From positions 124,001 through 188,000 of the forward strand of contig NZ_RJUD01000001.1 of NCBI RefSeq assembly GCF_024343675.1: a stretch of 64,000 bases of DNA. Reading direction: 5' to 3'. Numbering within the stretch: the stretch's first letter is position 1; each line of letters starts with the position of its first letter. The DNA is from Lacihabitans sp. CS3-21. Lineage in GTDB: Bacteria > Bacteroidota > Bacteroidia > Cytophagales > Spirosomataceae. Below, piece after piece: positions 9,500-18,509 of the stretch. The notes beneath the pieces were generated by a model. That model was given only the letters and a program-made list of their open reading frames with translations. It was not told the origin of the DNA and made no database searches. The position numbers and the translations under genes are program-made.

Positions 9500-10415
9500 A
9501 TATTGGTTTTGGTTGCTAGTTTTGGGTTCATTCTTGAACACAACAGCCCAAAAATTCGAAATAATTGAAGCCAAGAGAATTATATCTCAAATAAAAAAAG
9601 GTAAACCCATAAATATCGAAAAAGTAGAAATTAAGGGAGACCTTGACTTTACAAAGGTCGGATATTTCAGAGAAACCAAACAAAACGCAAGGGTGTTTAT
9701 AGAAACCCCCATATCTTTTAAAAATTGCAAATTTCGAGGTCAAATAATTGGTTTTAAAGAGATTAATGACTTAGCCATTGCTAGTACATTTACCAAAAAT
9801 TTTACTTTTGTCGATTGTGTATTTTATCAAAATATTAATCTCAACAGCACTTCTATTAATTCTGTAAGTGATTTCTCTAGTTCACAATTTTATGGTGAAG
9901 TACATTTTGAGAACTCCATTTTTGACAAATCAAGTATTTTTAACAAAACCATTTTTGCCAAAGAATGCTATTTCCAAAATGCTAGGTTCAGATCTAATCT
10001 AGATTTTTCAGAAAGTATATTCAACCATAACGCCAACTTTCAAGGCACTGATTTCTATGATTTGGTTCTATTTAGATTAGCCGAGTTTCGTGAAAGTGTA
10101 GATTTCTCACTTTGCACATACTTCAAAAATGCCAGTTATAATTTTTGTAGCATCAAAAACAAAGGTCTATTTAATAACTGTCGTTTCGAAGCTAGGTTAG
10201 AATTTGAAAACATAAAAGCAAATAAAATAGAAATGGAAGAATGTGTTTTTGAGAATGAGGTGCTTTTCAATGAGATCGATAGTCCTTTTTTTAGCATAAA
10301 CAAATCGTTGTTCTACAAAGAACTTCCAACCTTTAGCTTTAAACAAAAAAATTCCACTCTTTTTACATATGATGATGCCAAAAATTTAGGTCAAAAGTTA
10401 CTGGAAATAAGGTAG
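9447..10415 (+). CDS. Secreted pentapeptide-repeat-like protein (right copy)
   Basis: This 322-residue protein has about 17 polar residues before a hydrophobic signal (YWFWLLVLGSFLNTTAQ). The same opening segment as the left copy follows (AKRIISQIKKGKPI, then GDLDFTKV), and then beta-helix repeats with Phe about every five residues (SIFNHNANFQGTDF and similar). The ATG at 9447 lies inside the preceding protease gene with a 53-base overlap. A start further in would cut into the signal peptide, so the overlap is accepted. It has no visible active site. The fixed pairing with the adjacent protease in both sets suggests the two products work together. Confidence 0.83.
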   Translation: MKTITETIFQLSPTLKNKYWFWLLVLGSFLNTTAQKFEIIEAKRIISQIKKGKPINIEKVEIKGDLDFTKVGYFRETKQNARVFIETPISFKNCKFRGQIIGFKEINDLAIASTFTKNFTFVDCVFYQNINLNSTSINSVSDFSSSQFYGEVHFENSIFDKSSIFNKTIFAKECYFQNARFRSNLDFSESIFNHNANFQGTDFYDLVLFRLAEFRESVDFSLCTYFKNASYNFCSIKNKGLFNNCRFEARLEFENIKANKIEMEECVFENEVLFNEIDSPFFSINKSLFYKELPTFSFKQKNSTLFTYDDAKNLGQKLLEIR

Positions 10416-10693
10416 ATATTGATCTTTTCTATCCTGAGAAAACTAAAACACATTTGAAAATTTTATCTTTGAAAAAACTTACTTTATCGAATATTTAAAA
10501 AGTAATCGACCTTATCCCTCCTTTATTTTTTACTGACTTGTGAACAAACGCAACTCCTCTATCTACTATTTCATCAAGATTGAATTTTTGTTAAAGGATG
10601 GTTAAAAACATCCAACTTTGAATTTTCAGGATTAATATTGAACTTTGAAAGCCAAACTTTCAAGACCTAGCCATTAAAACCTAAAATTTTTGC

Positions 10694-12526
10694 ATGAAAA
10701 AAACCTTCTTCTTCCTGATTCTCTGTGTCTTTATATCTAATATTTCTCATGCCCAGATCTACGTTTTAGAAACCCAAGGACAGGTTTCCCTAAATGGAAA
10801 AGCACTAAAAAAAGGAGACGAAGTTTCAGAAAAAGCAATCTTAATTTTCGGAAAAGAGAGCAAACTTAACCTCCTTTCTCCAAGCGGATTTATAAATATT
10901 AATAGCAATATCCCTAATATAAACACCACAGAATTAGGCATTTTGATAAAAAACCAAGAGCTTTCAAAAAGTACATCTACCCGCTCTTTTTCTGAATCAG
11001 AAAATATACCATTAGAAAAAGAATTGACCAACATGATGGATATTTTGGCAGGAAATGGCCAATCATTTGAACAAAACTATGGCAATTACATAGAACCCTA
11101 TCTGAAAAGCCGATTCGATGAAAATGCCGTAAAAAAAGCCTTTGATTTTTTACAAAACAATTTCGACAAAAGCCCGCCCACACTCACTGGTTTGATGAGC
11201 GACGAAGCTCAATATCAATCCATTCCACAAGTTTCGAGACTCATTAACAGGTCTTACACAAGTCTACCAGAGCGGTTTTCGTTGAAAGAATATTGCCCGA
11301 AACCCGGTTTGCAACAATACAGCGACTGCGTAGGCTGGTCTACCACTTACGCCGCCCGAACGATTCTTTACGCCATCAAGAACAACATACAAAACAGACA
11401 AACCATTACCGCTGAGACCTTTGCTCCTTCGTTTACTTACAGTCAAATAAAATCTAGCCAAACCGAAGCTGCGTGTAACCAAGGCTCTTACATTCAAGAT
11501 GCCGTCAAACTTATTAAAGATTTAGGATCCATCAAAAACGTTGACTTTGAGTACAGCTGCTCCCCTGTTATCGAAAATCAAGACGTAAGAATTGCATCAA
11601 AATTCAGAATCAAAAACTATAAACGTCTTTCGGGAGATTACAATTCTGACCGCAGCCAAATGATGGAAAACATCAAAAAAAGTCTATCAGAAAAACGCCC
11701 CGTAGTGATTGCCATGGAAGTTTATGATTCGTTCCAAAGACCAAGTGCTTCAGCCACCAAAGGGCTTTGGGAAGGCAAAAAGGGCAAAATGGTTAGCCGA
11801 CATGCCATTACGGTGATTGGATACGACGACACAAAATATGGCGGTGCATTTGAAATCATCAATAGTTGGGGTACGTTTTGGGGAAACGAGGGCTTTATGT
11901 GGCTTAAATACAAAGACTTTGCAGCAGTAACCTACGAAGCCTATGAAATGGCTGATTATGAAGCCTCTACACCAAACAATACCAAGGCCGACTTGGCAGG
12001 AAGTTTTGAGGTAATATTAGACAATGGCAATAGCATGCCGGTGAGATTAAATAGTTCTACAACCGAAACCGTAAACTACACCGCCACCAAATCATACAGC
12101 ACAGGCACACAGTTTCGTTTGAGTTTTACCAACAACCAACCCGCTTATGTATATTTACTAAGTTATGGCACCAACACCCAAAAAGTGAGTAATATCTTCC
12201 CTTTTGATGGATACAGTGCCCTTTTAGATTATTCCAAAAACGAAATTATGATACCCAACGAAGATTATTGGGTACAGATGGACAATAATATCGGTACGGA
12301 TTATCTTTGTATATTGTTTTCGAAAGAAGAATTAGACATAAAGGCTATAGCCAAACAAATGCAAAGGCAGTCAGGAAGTTTTGATGCCAAACTAAAGGCC
12401 GCCCTTCAAAACAAAATGGTAGAAAACAGAAGCATAAAACTAATAAAAGACAAGATAAGCTTTGATGCCAAACTTAATGACAAAACAGTAATCCCTATTA
12501 CGCTAGAAATAAAACATGTGAATTAA
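10694..12526 (+). CDS. Secreted papain-like protease with DUF4384-like C-terminal domain
   Basis: This 610-residue protein has a signal peptide (cleavage near ISHA-Q). Residues about 22-70 resemble a small FecR/SH3-like beta unit (VLETQGQVSLNGKALKKGDEV). A helical linker is followed by a C1A-type domain at about 190-420 with Cys212 (YSDCVGWS), His370 (RHAITVIGYDD) and Asn390 (NSWGTFWG). Residues about 435-560 look like the DUF4384 beta domain, which in other proteins is linked to peptidase-like modules. It is only distantly related to the two lipoprotein proteases here. A 278-bp gap precedes it, so it may have its own promoter. The TPR-caspase gene starts 14 bases after its stop, which implies co-transcription. 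Confidence 0.9.
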   Translation: MKKTFFFLILCVFISNISHAQIYVLETQGQVSLNGKALKKGDEVSEKAILIFGKESKLNLLSPSGFININSNIPNINTTELGILIKNQELSKSTSTRSFSESENIPLEKELTNMMDILAGNGQSFEQNYGNYIEPYLKSRFDENAVKKAFDFLQNNFDKSPPTLTGLMSDEAQYQSIPQVSRLINRSYTSLPERFSLKEYCPKPGLQQYSDCVGWSTTYAARTILYAIKNNIQNRQTITAETFAPSFTYSQIKSSQTEAACNQGSYIQDAVKLIKDLGSIKNVDFEYSCSPVIENQDVRIASKFRIKNYKRLSGDYNSDRSQMMENIKKSLSEKRPVVIAMEVYDSFQRPSASATKGLWEGKKGKMVSRHAITVIGYDDTKYGGAFEIINSWGTFWGNEGFMWLKYKDFAAVTYEAYEMADYEASTPNNTKADLAGSFEVILDNGNSMPVRLNSSTTETVNYTATKSYSTGTQFRLSFTNNQPAYVYLLSYGTNTQKVSNIFPFDGYSALLDYSKNEIMIPNEDYWVQMDNNIGTDYLCILFSKEELDIKAIAKQMQRQSGSFDAKLKAALQNKMVENRSIKLIKDKISFDAKLNDKTVIPITLEIKHVN

Positions 12527-12540
12527 AACCCATGAATTCA

Positions 12541-14466
12541 ATGAAAAACAAACTTTATATATTGATAATAATATTGCTGCCTTTGCTGAGTTTTGGACAA
12601 AGTTCTTACCAAAAAGGTGTAGAATATTACAAAAAAGCAGACTACAAAAATGCCCAGATAGCATTCGATGATGCACTAGATGAAGACATTGAACCGGCAT
12701 ACAATACCCTAACTTACAGAGGATTGTGTAAATATTACCAAAAACAATACAACGAAGCATACGAAGACTATAACCTTGCTGTAAAAGACCTCAACAAACT
12801 CGGATACACCAAAATCGGAGAAATGCCCGCCAATATTTTGAAAGCATATGGTTTGACGCTATATGACAGGGCTTTAGCCCAACACAAACGTGGACAATAC
12901 AACGAAGCCATCAAAGATTTTAACTTTGCTTTGATGTACAAATACAGTTCTGGCGATTGCTACTACCAGATTGCAAACGCCTACTACGCTCTTTCTGATT
13001 TTGGTAAAGCTGCAGAGAATTATACGCTCAGTATGCCCTATAAACCAACAGATTACAGTTTGTATTACTGGCGTGGAAATGCGTATCTGAGCAATGGTAA
13101 ATGGAAACAAAGCATAGCGGACTTTGATTTTTATATCAAGCAAAAACCCAATGATCCTTACGGATACCATTACCGAGGTTTTTCAAAAATCATGTTGGAC
13201 AACATCGATGAGGCAATAGAAGATACCCAAAAATCTATCGACCTTAATATGAAAGACATCTATTTGGCTTTCAGAAACTTAGGCATGATATATATCAAAT
13301 TGGAAGATTGTGAAAAAGCCAGAGAGAATTTTGAATATGCCATTAAATTAAATTCAAATGACAATTTCAGCAAAAACAAACTCGAAACCTTAAGTGTCGA
13401 TTGCGGCGAAACTGAAGAAGAGAAAGTGGTTGTAAAAAATACCCCTAAATATTCAAAACCAACCATCAGCTGGGTATATCCAGCACAAGAAACTATAGAA
13501 ACTTCAGAAAATGTAGTAACCATAAAAGCCTGTGTAAATAGCTCAGAAAAACCAACCATGAGTTTGTATGCCGACGGCGTTGAGTTAACTTCTAGAGATT
13601 TCGTAATTGTGCCGTCCAAACAACCCGACTGCCCATATAGATTTGAAAAACAAGTAACTATACCACCCAACGCCAATCTTACCAGCCTCAGATTTGTGGC
13701 TAAAAACTCTGGAGGAAGTGTGGAGTCAAGTCGAAAAATATACAAAATAAAATCGCAAAATCCAGAGGCTGAAGAGCGGAGAATAGCCCTTTTGATAGGC
13801 AACGCCGCCTACAAACACAAACCGCTCAACAATACGCTGAACGACGTGGACGACATGGCCAAAAAACTTGAAGGATTGGGTTTTAAGGTAATCAAACACA
13901 AAAACCTGAAAGCCGAAGAAATGAGCATGGCCTTCATAAAATTCGGTAGAGAACTGGCCAGTTATGATGTGGGCATGTTTTTCTATGCTGGCCACGGTTT
14001 GCAAAACGGCAGCGGCACCAATTTTCTGGTACCCATAGATGCCGAGGCCATCAAAACCGACCAAGATTTCAACAAATATTGTGTAGAAGTGGACGAGCTT
14101 TTTGGACAAATGAAAAAAGCCAACTCAAAAGTAAACATCATCATTTTGGATGCATGTCGCGACAATCCGCTAGATGCCAGAAACGCCACCAGAGGCTCAG
14201 GTTCACGAGGCCTGTCTGCACCTACCCAAAACCCACAAGGCTCATTTATATTTTATGCTGCATCGGCCAACCAAACGGCCTTAGAAGGCGAAGGAAGCCG
14301 AAACGGTATTTTCACGGGAGAATTGCTGAAGTTTATTGACAAACCCAACCTTAAGCTAGAGGAAGTAGTAAAAGAAACCTCAAAAGCCGTAAAACTCAAA
14401 ACCAACGACCAGCAAAAACCCGCTTGGTATTCCGAGTTTGATGGAGATTTTTATTTTAGGCATTGA
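12541..14466 (+). CDS. Exported TPR protein with C-terminal caspase-like (C14) protease domain
   Basis: The protein is 641 residues from the ATG at 12541; an ATG at 12532 would add three residues. It has a signal peptide (about 1-20, ending LLSFGQ) and about seven TPR units across residues 21-285 (for example YQKGVEYYKKADYKNAQIAF). An Ig-like beta domain spans about 300-405. A caspase-fold domain at about 413-640 has catalytic His485 (FYAGHG) and Cys539 (LDACRDNP). The family cleaves after basic or acidic residues; specificity is not visible here. The signal peptide places it in the envelope, unlike intracellular caspase-type immune effectors. It is the last gene of the set, directly after a papain-like protease. 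Confidence 0.93.
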   Translation: MKNKLYILIIILLPLLSFGQSSYQKGVEYYKKADYKNAQIAFDDALDEDIEPAYNTLTYRGLCKYYQKQYNEAYEDYNLAVKDLNKLGYTKIGEMPANILKAYGLTLYDRALAQHKRGQYNEAIKDFNFALMYKYSSGDCYYQIANAYYALSDFGKAAENYTLSMPYKPTDYSLYYWRGNAYLSNGKWKQSIADFDFYIKQKPNDPYGYHYRGFSKIMLDNIDEAIEDTQKSIDLNMKDIYLAFRNLGMIYIKLEDCEKARENFEYAIKLNSNDNFSKNKLETLSVDCGETEEEKVVVKNTPKYSKPTISWVYPAQETIETSENVVTIKACVNSSEKPTMSLYADGVELTSRDFVIVPSKQPDCPYRFEKQVTIPPNANLTSLRFVAKNSGGSVESSRKIYKIKSQNPEAEERRIALLIGNAAYKHKPLNNTLNDVDDMAKKLEGLGFKVIKHKNLKAEEMSMAFIKFGRELASYDVGMFFYAGHGLQNGSGTNFLVPIDAEAIKTDQDFNKYCVEVDELFGQMKKANSKVNIIILDACRDNPLDARNATRGSGSRGLSAPTQNPQGSFIFYAASANQTALEGEGSRNGIFTGELLKFIDKPNLKLEEVVKETSKAVKLKTNDQQKPAWYSEFDGDFYFRH

Positions 14467-14606
14467 TATTATTTTGCAAAATAGCTATTCATAGAATAGA
14501 GACTGCTTAGGATATTATTTTTTACATATAGAATTGCTACTGAGTTTTTCACAATTGCCTTAAAGTGTAAATTTCATAGGGTGGTTTTAAATCAACAAAG
14601 CTTGTC

Positions 14607-15611
14607 TCAATTTTGCCTAATCACCTTCATCGCTTCTTCAAGAATAGTATCTTTGCCTTTGTCCATATCTCCTTTGGTCATGTCTATTTTGATGTCGGGA
14701 TCTACCCCATTTTCTATATTAAAACCATTTCGGTCTAAAGTTATTGAACCAGAAACTCGTAAAATCCAACCATTACTTAGCTCAGTGGCTGTAGGTAAGC
14801 CTCCGCCACCACCTGTTTTTCCACCAACCAGTGTTACGTTTTTAAGACCTTTCATAAATGCTGCAAACATATTGGTAGCACTGTAACACCCACGGTTTGT
14901 CAGAATTACAAGGGGTTTGTCGAGATAGGTTTCAACTTCTTTAGCAGGATAAATTTCAGACTTTTCTTCTACAAAATCATTTTTACCTGGTCCGTTTTTA
15001 TGAAATTCAGTTCCCAATAACGTCGTATCGCTAATAAATCTGCTTGCCAACTTATCTATATTTATGACGGCACCTCCCCCATTATTCCGCACATCCAATA
15101 TCAAGCCTTTTTTTGTTTTTGACTTTTCTAAAATATAATCGAGGGCTTCGTCCGAAATGCTATCTATGAACGAATCGTACCTAAAATAAGCCACATCGCC
15201 AAAATCAAAATAAGAGAACGGAGACACAATCTGAGTGCGGCCTTTGAAATAGTTTCTGTTCAATAAATCTCCAGAATAATTTTCAGGATAATCCAAAAAT
15301 ACTTCAGGATTTCGTGAGACATTAAACTTGGAAATGAGGTTGGTGTGTTCATCTTTTAGCTCATACAGCATGTCATAACATACTTGAAAAAGCTCTTCGT
15401 CAGACATATTATCACTTATCCGAGTCTGGTATTTGTTATAAATTTGCTTCCAATCCACATTTTTAAATTCAAAAAAAGCATACTTCTCATTTACGAAAGT
15501 CCATACTTGATCAAAGATTGATTTCGGGGTATTTTCAGGCTGAGGCTTCATGAAAAGGCTCTCGCATGACAACAAAAAAACGGCAAATACTAAAACGATA
15601 TACTTTTTCAT
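14607..15611 (-). CDS. S41-family serine protease lipoprotein
   Basis: This 334-residue protein has a lipobox at FLLSC (Cys16). An N-terminal helical region (about 30-100, with KDEHTNL) resembles the tricorn/C-terminal-processing-protease helper domain. The S41 core covers about 135-310, with LDVRNNGGG at 172-180 and the nucleophile Ser244 in GCYSATN. The oxyanion region reads VGGKTGGGGG instead of the TFGKG of CtpA/Tsp, so the classical Lys of S41A is not at its usual place; this form is common in Bacteroidota homologues. No PDZ domain is obvious. The gene follows the barrel-like gene at 15614-16420 with a two-base gap and probably shares its transcript. Confidence 0.88.
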   Translation of the reverse strand: MKKYIVLVFAVFLLSCESLFMKPQPENTPKSIFDQVWTFVNEKYAFFEFKNVDWKQIYNKYQTRISDNMSDEELFQVCYDMLYELKDEHTNLISKFNVSRNPEVFLDYPENYSGDLLNRNYFKGRTQIVSPFSYFDFGDVAYFRYDSFIDSISDEALDYILEKSKTKKGLILDVRNNGGGAVINIDKLASRFISDTTLLGTEFHKNGPGKNDFVEEKSEIYPAKEVETYLDKPLVILTNRGCYSATNMFAAFMKGLKNVTLVGGKTGGGGGLPTATELSNGWILRVSGSITLDRNGFNIENGVDPDIKIDMTKGDMDKGKDTILEEAMKVIRQN

Positions 15612-15613
15612 AT

Positions 15614-16420
15614 TTACTTGACTTTATGAAGATTAGCTATTAAATAAATGGTGTGGGTGCCGTTGATTACACTTGGATATTTGCTTGGTTTAAGGGCTTG
15701 TAAGTTCCAACCATATCCCAGCATTGGACTTATACTTGTAATACGCTTTTTGTTCGGAAATCTCAACAAAAGCCTGCTATTGATGGCATTGTAAGTGTTT
15801 GGAAGAAAGCCGTCAAACTTGTTGTTGGTAAAATTAGAGGTAAAGGTTGGCGTCCAGAATCCTACACTTGCCATTGATGCCGAAAGACTATAATCGATGG
15901 CATAATTTCTTCTAAATAACCGAAATTCCCGAACATACTTCATTTTTGGGTTAAGACTTAAAAATACTTCAGATGCGATAGAATTGTTATCGTATTCGGG
16001 TCCAAACCTAGCCGATACATTTAAAGACATTTGGGCTCCTATTGCAAAGTTTTTACTCACTTTTCTCAAATAATGCCTTGCCAAAGACATATTTCCGGAG
16101 TATGAATTAGCTGTTCCGTTTGCTGATTTATAAAATGGCAAGGCACTAAAATATCGCTCAACTCCCCTTTCATATTTAGTTCTATCCACCACTTTGCTTC
16201 CAAAAATAGCCAGTCCAAAACCTCTAAATTGGTTTTGAGAAAAACTCTGCTGTTGTAGGTTTTGTTGAGCTAATCCCAAACCATTATACTTATAAATACT
16301 TTCGGAATTCCATTCTTTTTGTCGCCAATTATCCATTTCTTTTTTAATATCTTTTAAAAAATGTTGCGAATAACAATGGGTGGCCAAAAAAAGTAGTATT
16401 AACAGCTTCTTCAATTTCAA
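15614..16420 (-). CDS. Uncharacterised exported protein, possibly outer-membrane barrel
   Basis: This protein has 268 residues. The start must be TTG at 16420-16418 or lie internally, because a TAA sits immediately before it in frame. From TTG the product has a clean signal peptide (KKLLILLFLATHCYSQ). The mature part is basic and has alternating strands such as RNYAIDYSLSASMASVGFW and KRITSISPMLGYGWNLQ. This fits an outer-membrane beta-barrel or a surface protein. It is followed two bases later by the S41 protease gene. No family was recognised. Confidence 0.7.
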   Translation of the reverse strand: MKLKKLLILLFLATHCYSQHFLKDIKKEMDNWRQKEWNSESIYKYNGLGLAQQNLQQQSFSQNQFRGFGLAIFGSKVVDRTKYERGVERYFSALPFYKSANGTANSYSGNMSLARHYLRKVSKNFAIGAQMSLNVSARFGPEYDNNSIASEVFLSLNPKMKYVREFRLFRRNYAIDYSLSASMASVGFWTPTFTSNFTNNKFDGFLPNTYNAINSRLLLRFPNKKRITSISPMLGYGWNLQALKPSKYPSVINGTHTIYLIANLHKVK

Positions 16421-16586
16421 TTATTTTTTTGTAAAAATAACCTTGATTTCAATTCTTCGAAATTCTAAAGCTTATTTTTAAGTATTATTTGTTCAGAAAT
16501 TCAATCCTATCTCTTTTTGATGGAAAACTCAAATTGATTTAAATATTTGTTTTATATCTTTATAGCAAATTCAACCCCTTGTTTCA

Positions 16587-17561
16587 ATGAAAATCAAATA
16601 CCTCCTTTTATTTGCCCTTACGCTTTTTATGCTAATTTCTAAGTCTGCCGAATCCAAGAAAAAACCCATAAAAACGCTCATCGTAGATGGTCAGAATAAC
16701 CATAGCCATTGGCCAAAGATTACCTACATGATGAAGAAATATTTGGAAGAATCGGGTCTTTTCAAAGTGGATGTGCAACGCAGTGCCTACACTTGGGGCG
16801 AAGCCGAAGGCCAAATAAATGATTTTGTGATAGCAGGTATGCCCAAAACAGAAGCTGAAAAAAAGCCAAAAGCTGACCCAAATTTTTCGCCAGATTTTAA
16901 AAAATATGACTTGGTAATTGTCAACTTTGGTTGGAATGCCGCCGCTTGGCCAGAAAACACCAATCAAGCCTTTGACAATTTCGTGAAAAAAGGTGGCGGA
17001 GTGGTAATTATCCATGCCGCAGATAATTCGTTTCCAACTTGGCCGGCTTATAACCAAATGATTGGTTTGGGAGGCTGGGGCGACCGCACCGAAAAAGACG
17101 GCCCTTATGTATATTTTGACGATGCTGGCAAATTGGTCAGAGACAACTCGCCAGGAAAAGCTGGCTCACATGGCCCACAGCACGAATACACCATAGAAGT
17201 CAGAGAAACCGAGCATCCTATAACCAAAGGTATGCCGATGAAATGGCTCCACGCCAAAGACGAATTGTATGATCGTTTGCGTGGCCCAGCCGAAAACATG
17301 AAGGTTTTGGCCACGGCATATTCTTCAAAAGAAAACAGAGGAACAGCTCGCCACGAACCCATGCTCATGACCATAGACTACGGCAAAGGTAGGATTTTCC
17401 ATACACCGATGGGCCATATCGACTATTCTGTGGAGTGCGTTGGATTTATCACTACCCTACTCCGTGGCTCACAATGGGCAGCTACTGGAAAAGTGACTAT
17501 TCCGATTCCCTCAGATTTTCCGGCTGTAGATAAGACCAGTTCGAGGGCGTTTGTGAAATAG
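16587..17561 (+). CDS. ThuA-like domain protein, exported
   Basis: This 324-residue protein has an N-terminal signal segment (LLLFALTLFMLISKSAES). A ThuA-type glutamine-amidotransferase-like fold follows: KTLIVDGQNNHSHWP at the front, YDLVIVNFGWNAAAWP, GGGVVIIHAADNSFP, and a C-terminal GKGRIFHTPMGHIDYS. In Sinorhizobium ThuA takes part in trehalose catabolism through 3-keto sugars. In Bacteroidota the domain usually sits beside DUF1080 and PVC-type haem dehydrogenase genes, as here. The precise reaction is not established for this protein. It diverges from the TTG-started gene at 16420. Confidence 0.9.
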   Translation: MKIKYLLLFALTLFMLISKSAESKKKPIKTLIVDGQNNHSHWPKITYMMKKYLEESGLFKVDVQRSAYTWGEAEGQINDFVIAGMPKTEAEKKPKADPNFSPDFKKYDLVIVNFGWNAAAWPENTNQAFDNFVKKGGGVVIIHAADNSFPTWPAYNQMIGLGGWGDRTEKDGPYVYFDDAGKLVRDNSPGKAGSHGPQHEYTIEVRETEHPITKGMPMKWLHAKDELYDRLRGPAENMKVLATAYSSKENRGTARHEPMLMTIDYGKGRIFHTPMGHIDYSVECVGFITTLLRGSQWAATGKVTIPIPSDFPAVDKTSSRAFVK

Positions 17562-17613
17562 GCTAAAAACAAATTATAGATTTATCTCCAAAATAATAGA
17601 TTTAGAACCTAAA

Positions 17614-17976
17614 ATGAAAAACCTAAAACTAGTTCTAACATTTCTCTTCGGTGCGTTTATGGTTTTGGGAGGAGTAAATCACTTTCTAAAACCAGAGATG
17701 TACTTTCCTTTTTTTCCTGATTTTTTGCCGAAGGAAATTATAAACTATTTTACTGGAATTGTCGAAATTGCTTTGGGAATTGGAACTTTCATTCCTTCTT
17801 TTAGAAAAATGGCAACTTTGGGCATTTTAGTATTGATGTTGTTCTTTCTACCTTTGCACATCTTGGACGTTTTCAAAGAAAGCCCAGCCATAGGTAGTCA
17901 TCAAGCTAGCTTAATTCGCCTCCCGATACAATTTCTATTTATTGCTTGGGCTTGGTATATCAGCAGAACTAAATAG
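17614..17976 (+). CDS. DoxX-like small membrane protein
   Basis: This 120-residue protein has four predicted membrane helices, at about residues 5-22, 43-62, 66-86 and 100-117. The pattern GGVNHFLKPEMYFPFFPDFLP near the first helix, then GIVEIALGIG, fits the DoxX/MauE-like membrane family found in Bacteroidota. Cellular role is unknown. It lies 52 bases after the thuA-like gene and 17 bases before the next gene, and the three may be co-transcribed. Confidence 0.75.
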   Translation: MKNLKLVLTFLFGAFMVLGGVNHFLKPEMYFPFFPDFLPKEIINYFTGIVEIALGIGTFIPSFRKMATLGILVLMLFFLPLHILDVFKESPAIGSHQASLIRLPIQFLFIAWAWYISRTK

Positions 17977-17993
17977 AAATTAAAACGAATTTT

Positions 17994-18443
17994 ATGAAAC
18001 GACTGGCTTTCTTGCTTATTCTTCAAGTTTTTTCTTTCCAAACTTTTGCACAAAATCGTGAAAAAGACAAGGCTGAAATATTGGCAGTACTTACAGACTT
18101 TTTTGAGACTTTCACTCATCCAGACATGAAGTATTTTGACAGAAATTGTAGTTCTGATTTTCAGCTATTAGAGGTAGGTGAGGTATGGGAAAGAAAGGAA
18201 ATACAAGCTTATGTGGATAGGATGACCGCCAAACCCTTGACTTTTGAACGCACCAACCAGTTTGATTTTATTAAAGTCAAATTTTACAAAAATATGGCTT
18301 GGGTAAGCTACTACAACACCGCCACTATTAGATCTTTACAAGACAATTCTATAAAGAAAAGAGAATGGCTAGAAAGCATAATACTAGAAAAAGTAAAAGG
18401 CCGATGGGTTTTGCAACAAATGCACAGTTCGGTTAAAAAATAA
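17994..18443 (+). CDS. SnoaL/NTF2-like exported protein
   Basis: This 149-residue protein has a signal peptide (LAFLLILQVFSFQTFAQ). It is followed by an NTF2-like alpha+beta domain: a first helix KAEILAVLTDFFETFTHPD, then the strands FIKVKFYKNMAWVSYYNTA and WLESIILEKVKGRWVLQQMH. The fold is used both for small enzymes and for binding proteins, and no active-site residues can be assigned. A strong hairpin follows the stop at 18461. Confidence 0.75.
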   Translation: MKRLAFLLILQVFSFQTFAQNREKDKAEILAVLTDFFETFTHPDMKYFDRNCSSDFQLLEVGEVWERKEIQAYVDRMTAKPLTFERTNQFDFIKVKFYKNMAWVSYYNTATIRSLQDNSIKKREWLESIILEKVKGRWVLQQMHSSVKK

Positions 18444-18460
18444 AAAGGACAAGTAATTTT

Positions 18461-18498
18461 CCAGGAATGCACGAATCCAATAATTCGTACATTTCTGG
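18461..18498. terminator. Long hairpin between convergent genes
   Basis: The arms CCAGGAATGCACGAAT (18461-18476) and ATTCGTACATTTCTGG (18483-18498) pair over 16 positions with one G-U pair and one mismatch around a six-base loop. It sits between the convergent genes ending at 18443 and 18510. It is most likely a bidirectional transcription terminator. Confidence 0.7.
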
Positions 18499-18509
18499 CT
18501 TTTAAAACA

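Noticed and set aside
13260-13802. 180-residue open frame on the minus strand inside the TPR-caspase gene
   Set aside because: It is antisense to a clearly coding gene, has no domain or signal, and its composition reflects the opposite frame.
12541-14466. Caspase-type antiphage defence effector
   Set aside because: The protein has a signal peptide and no nearby sensor, nucleotide cyclase, gasdermin-like or toxin gene was seen, so an immune role is not supported.
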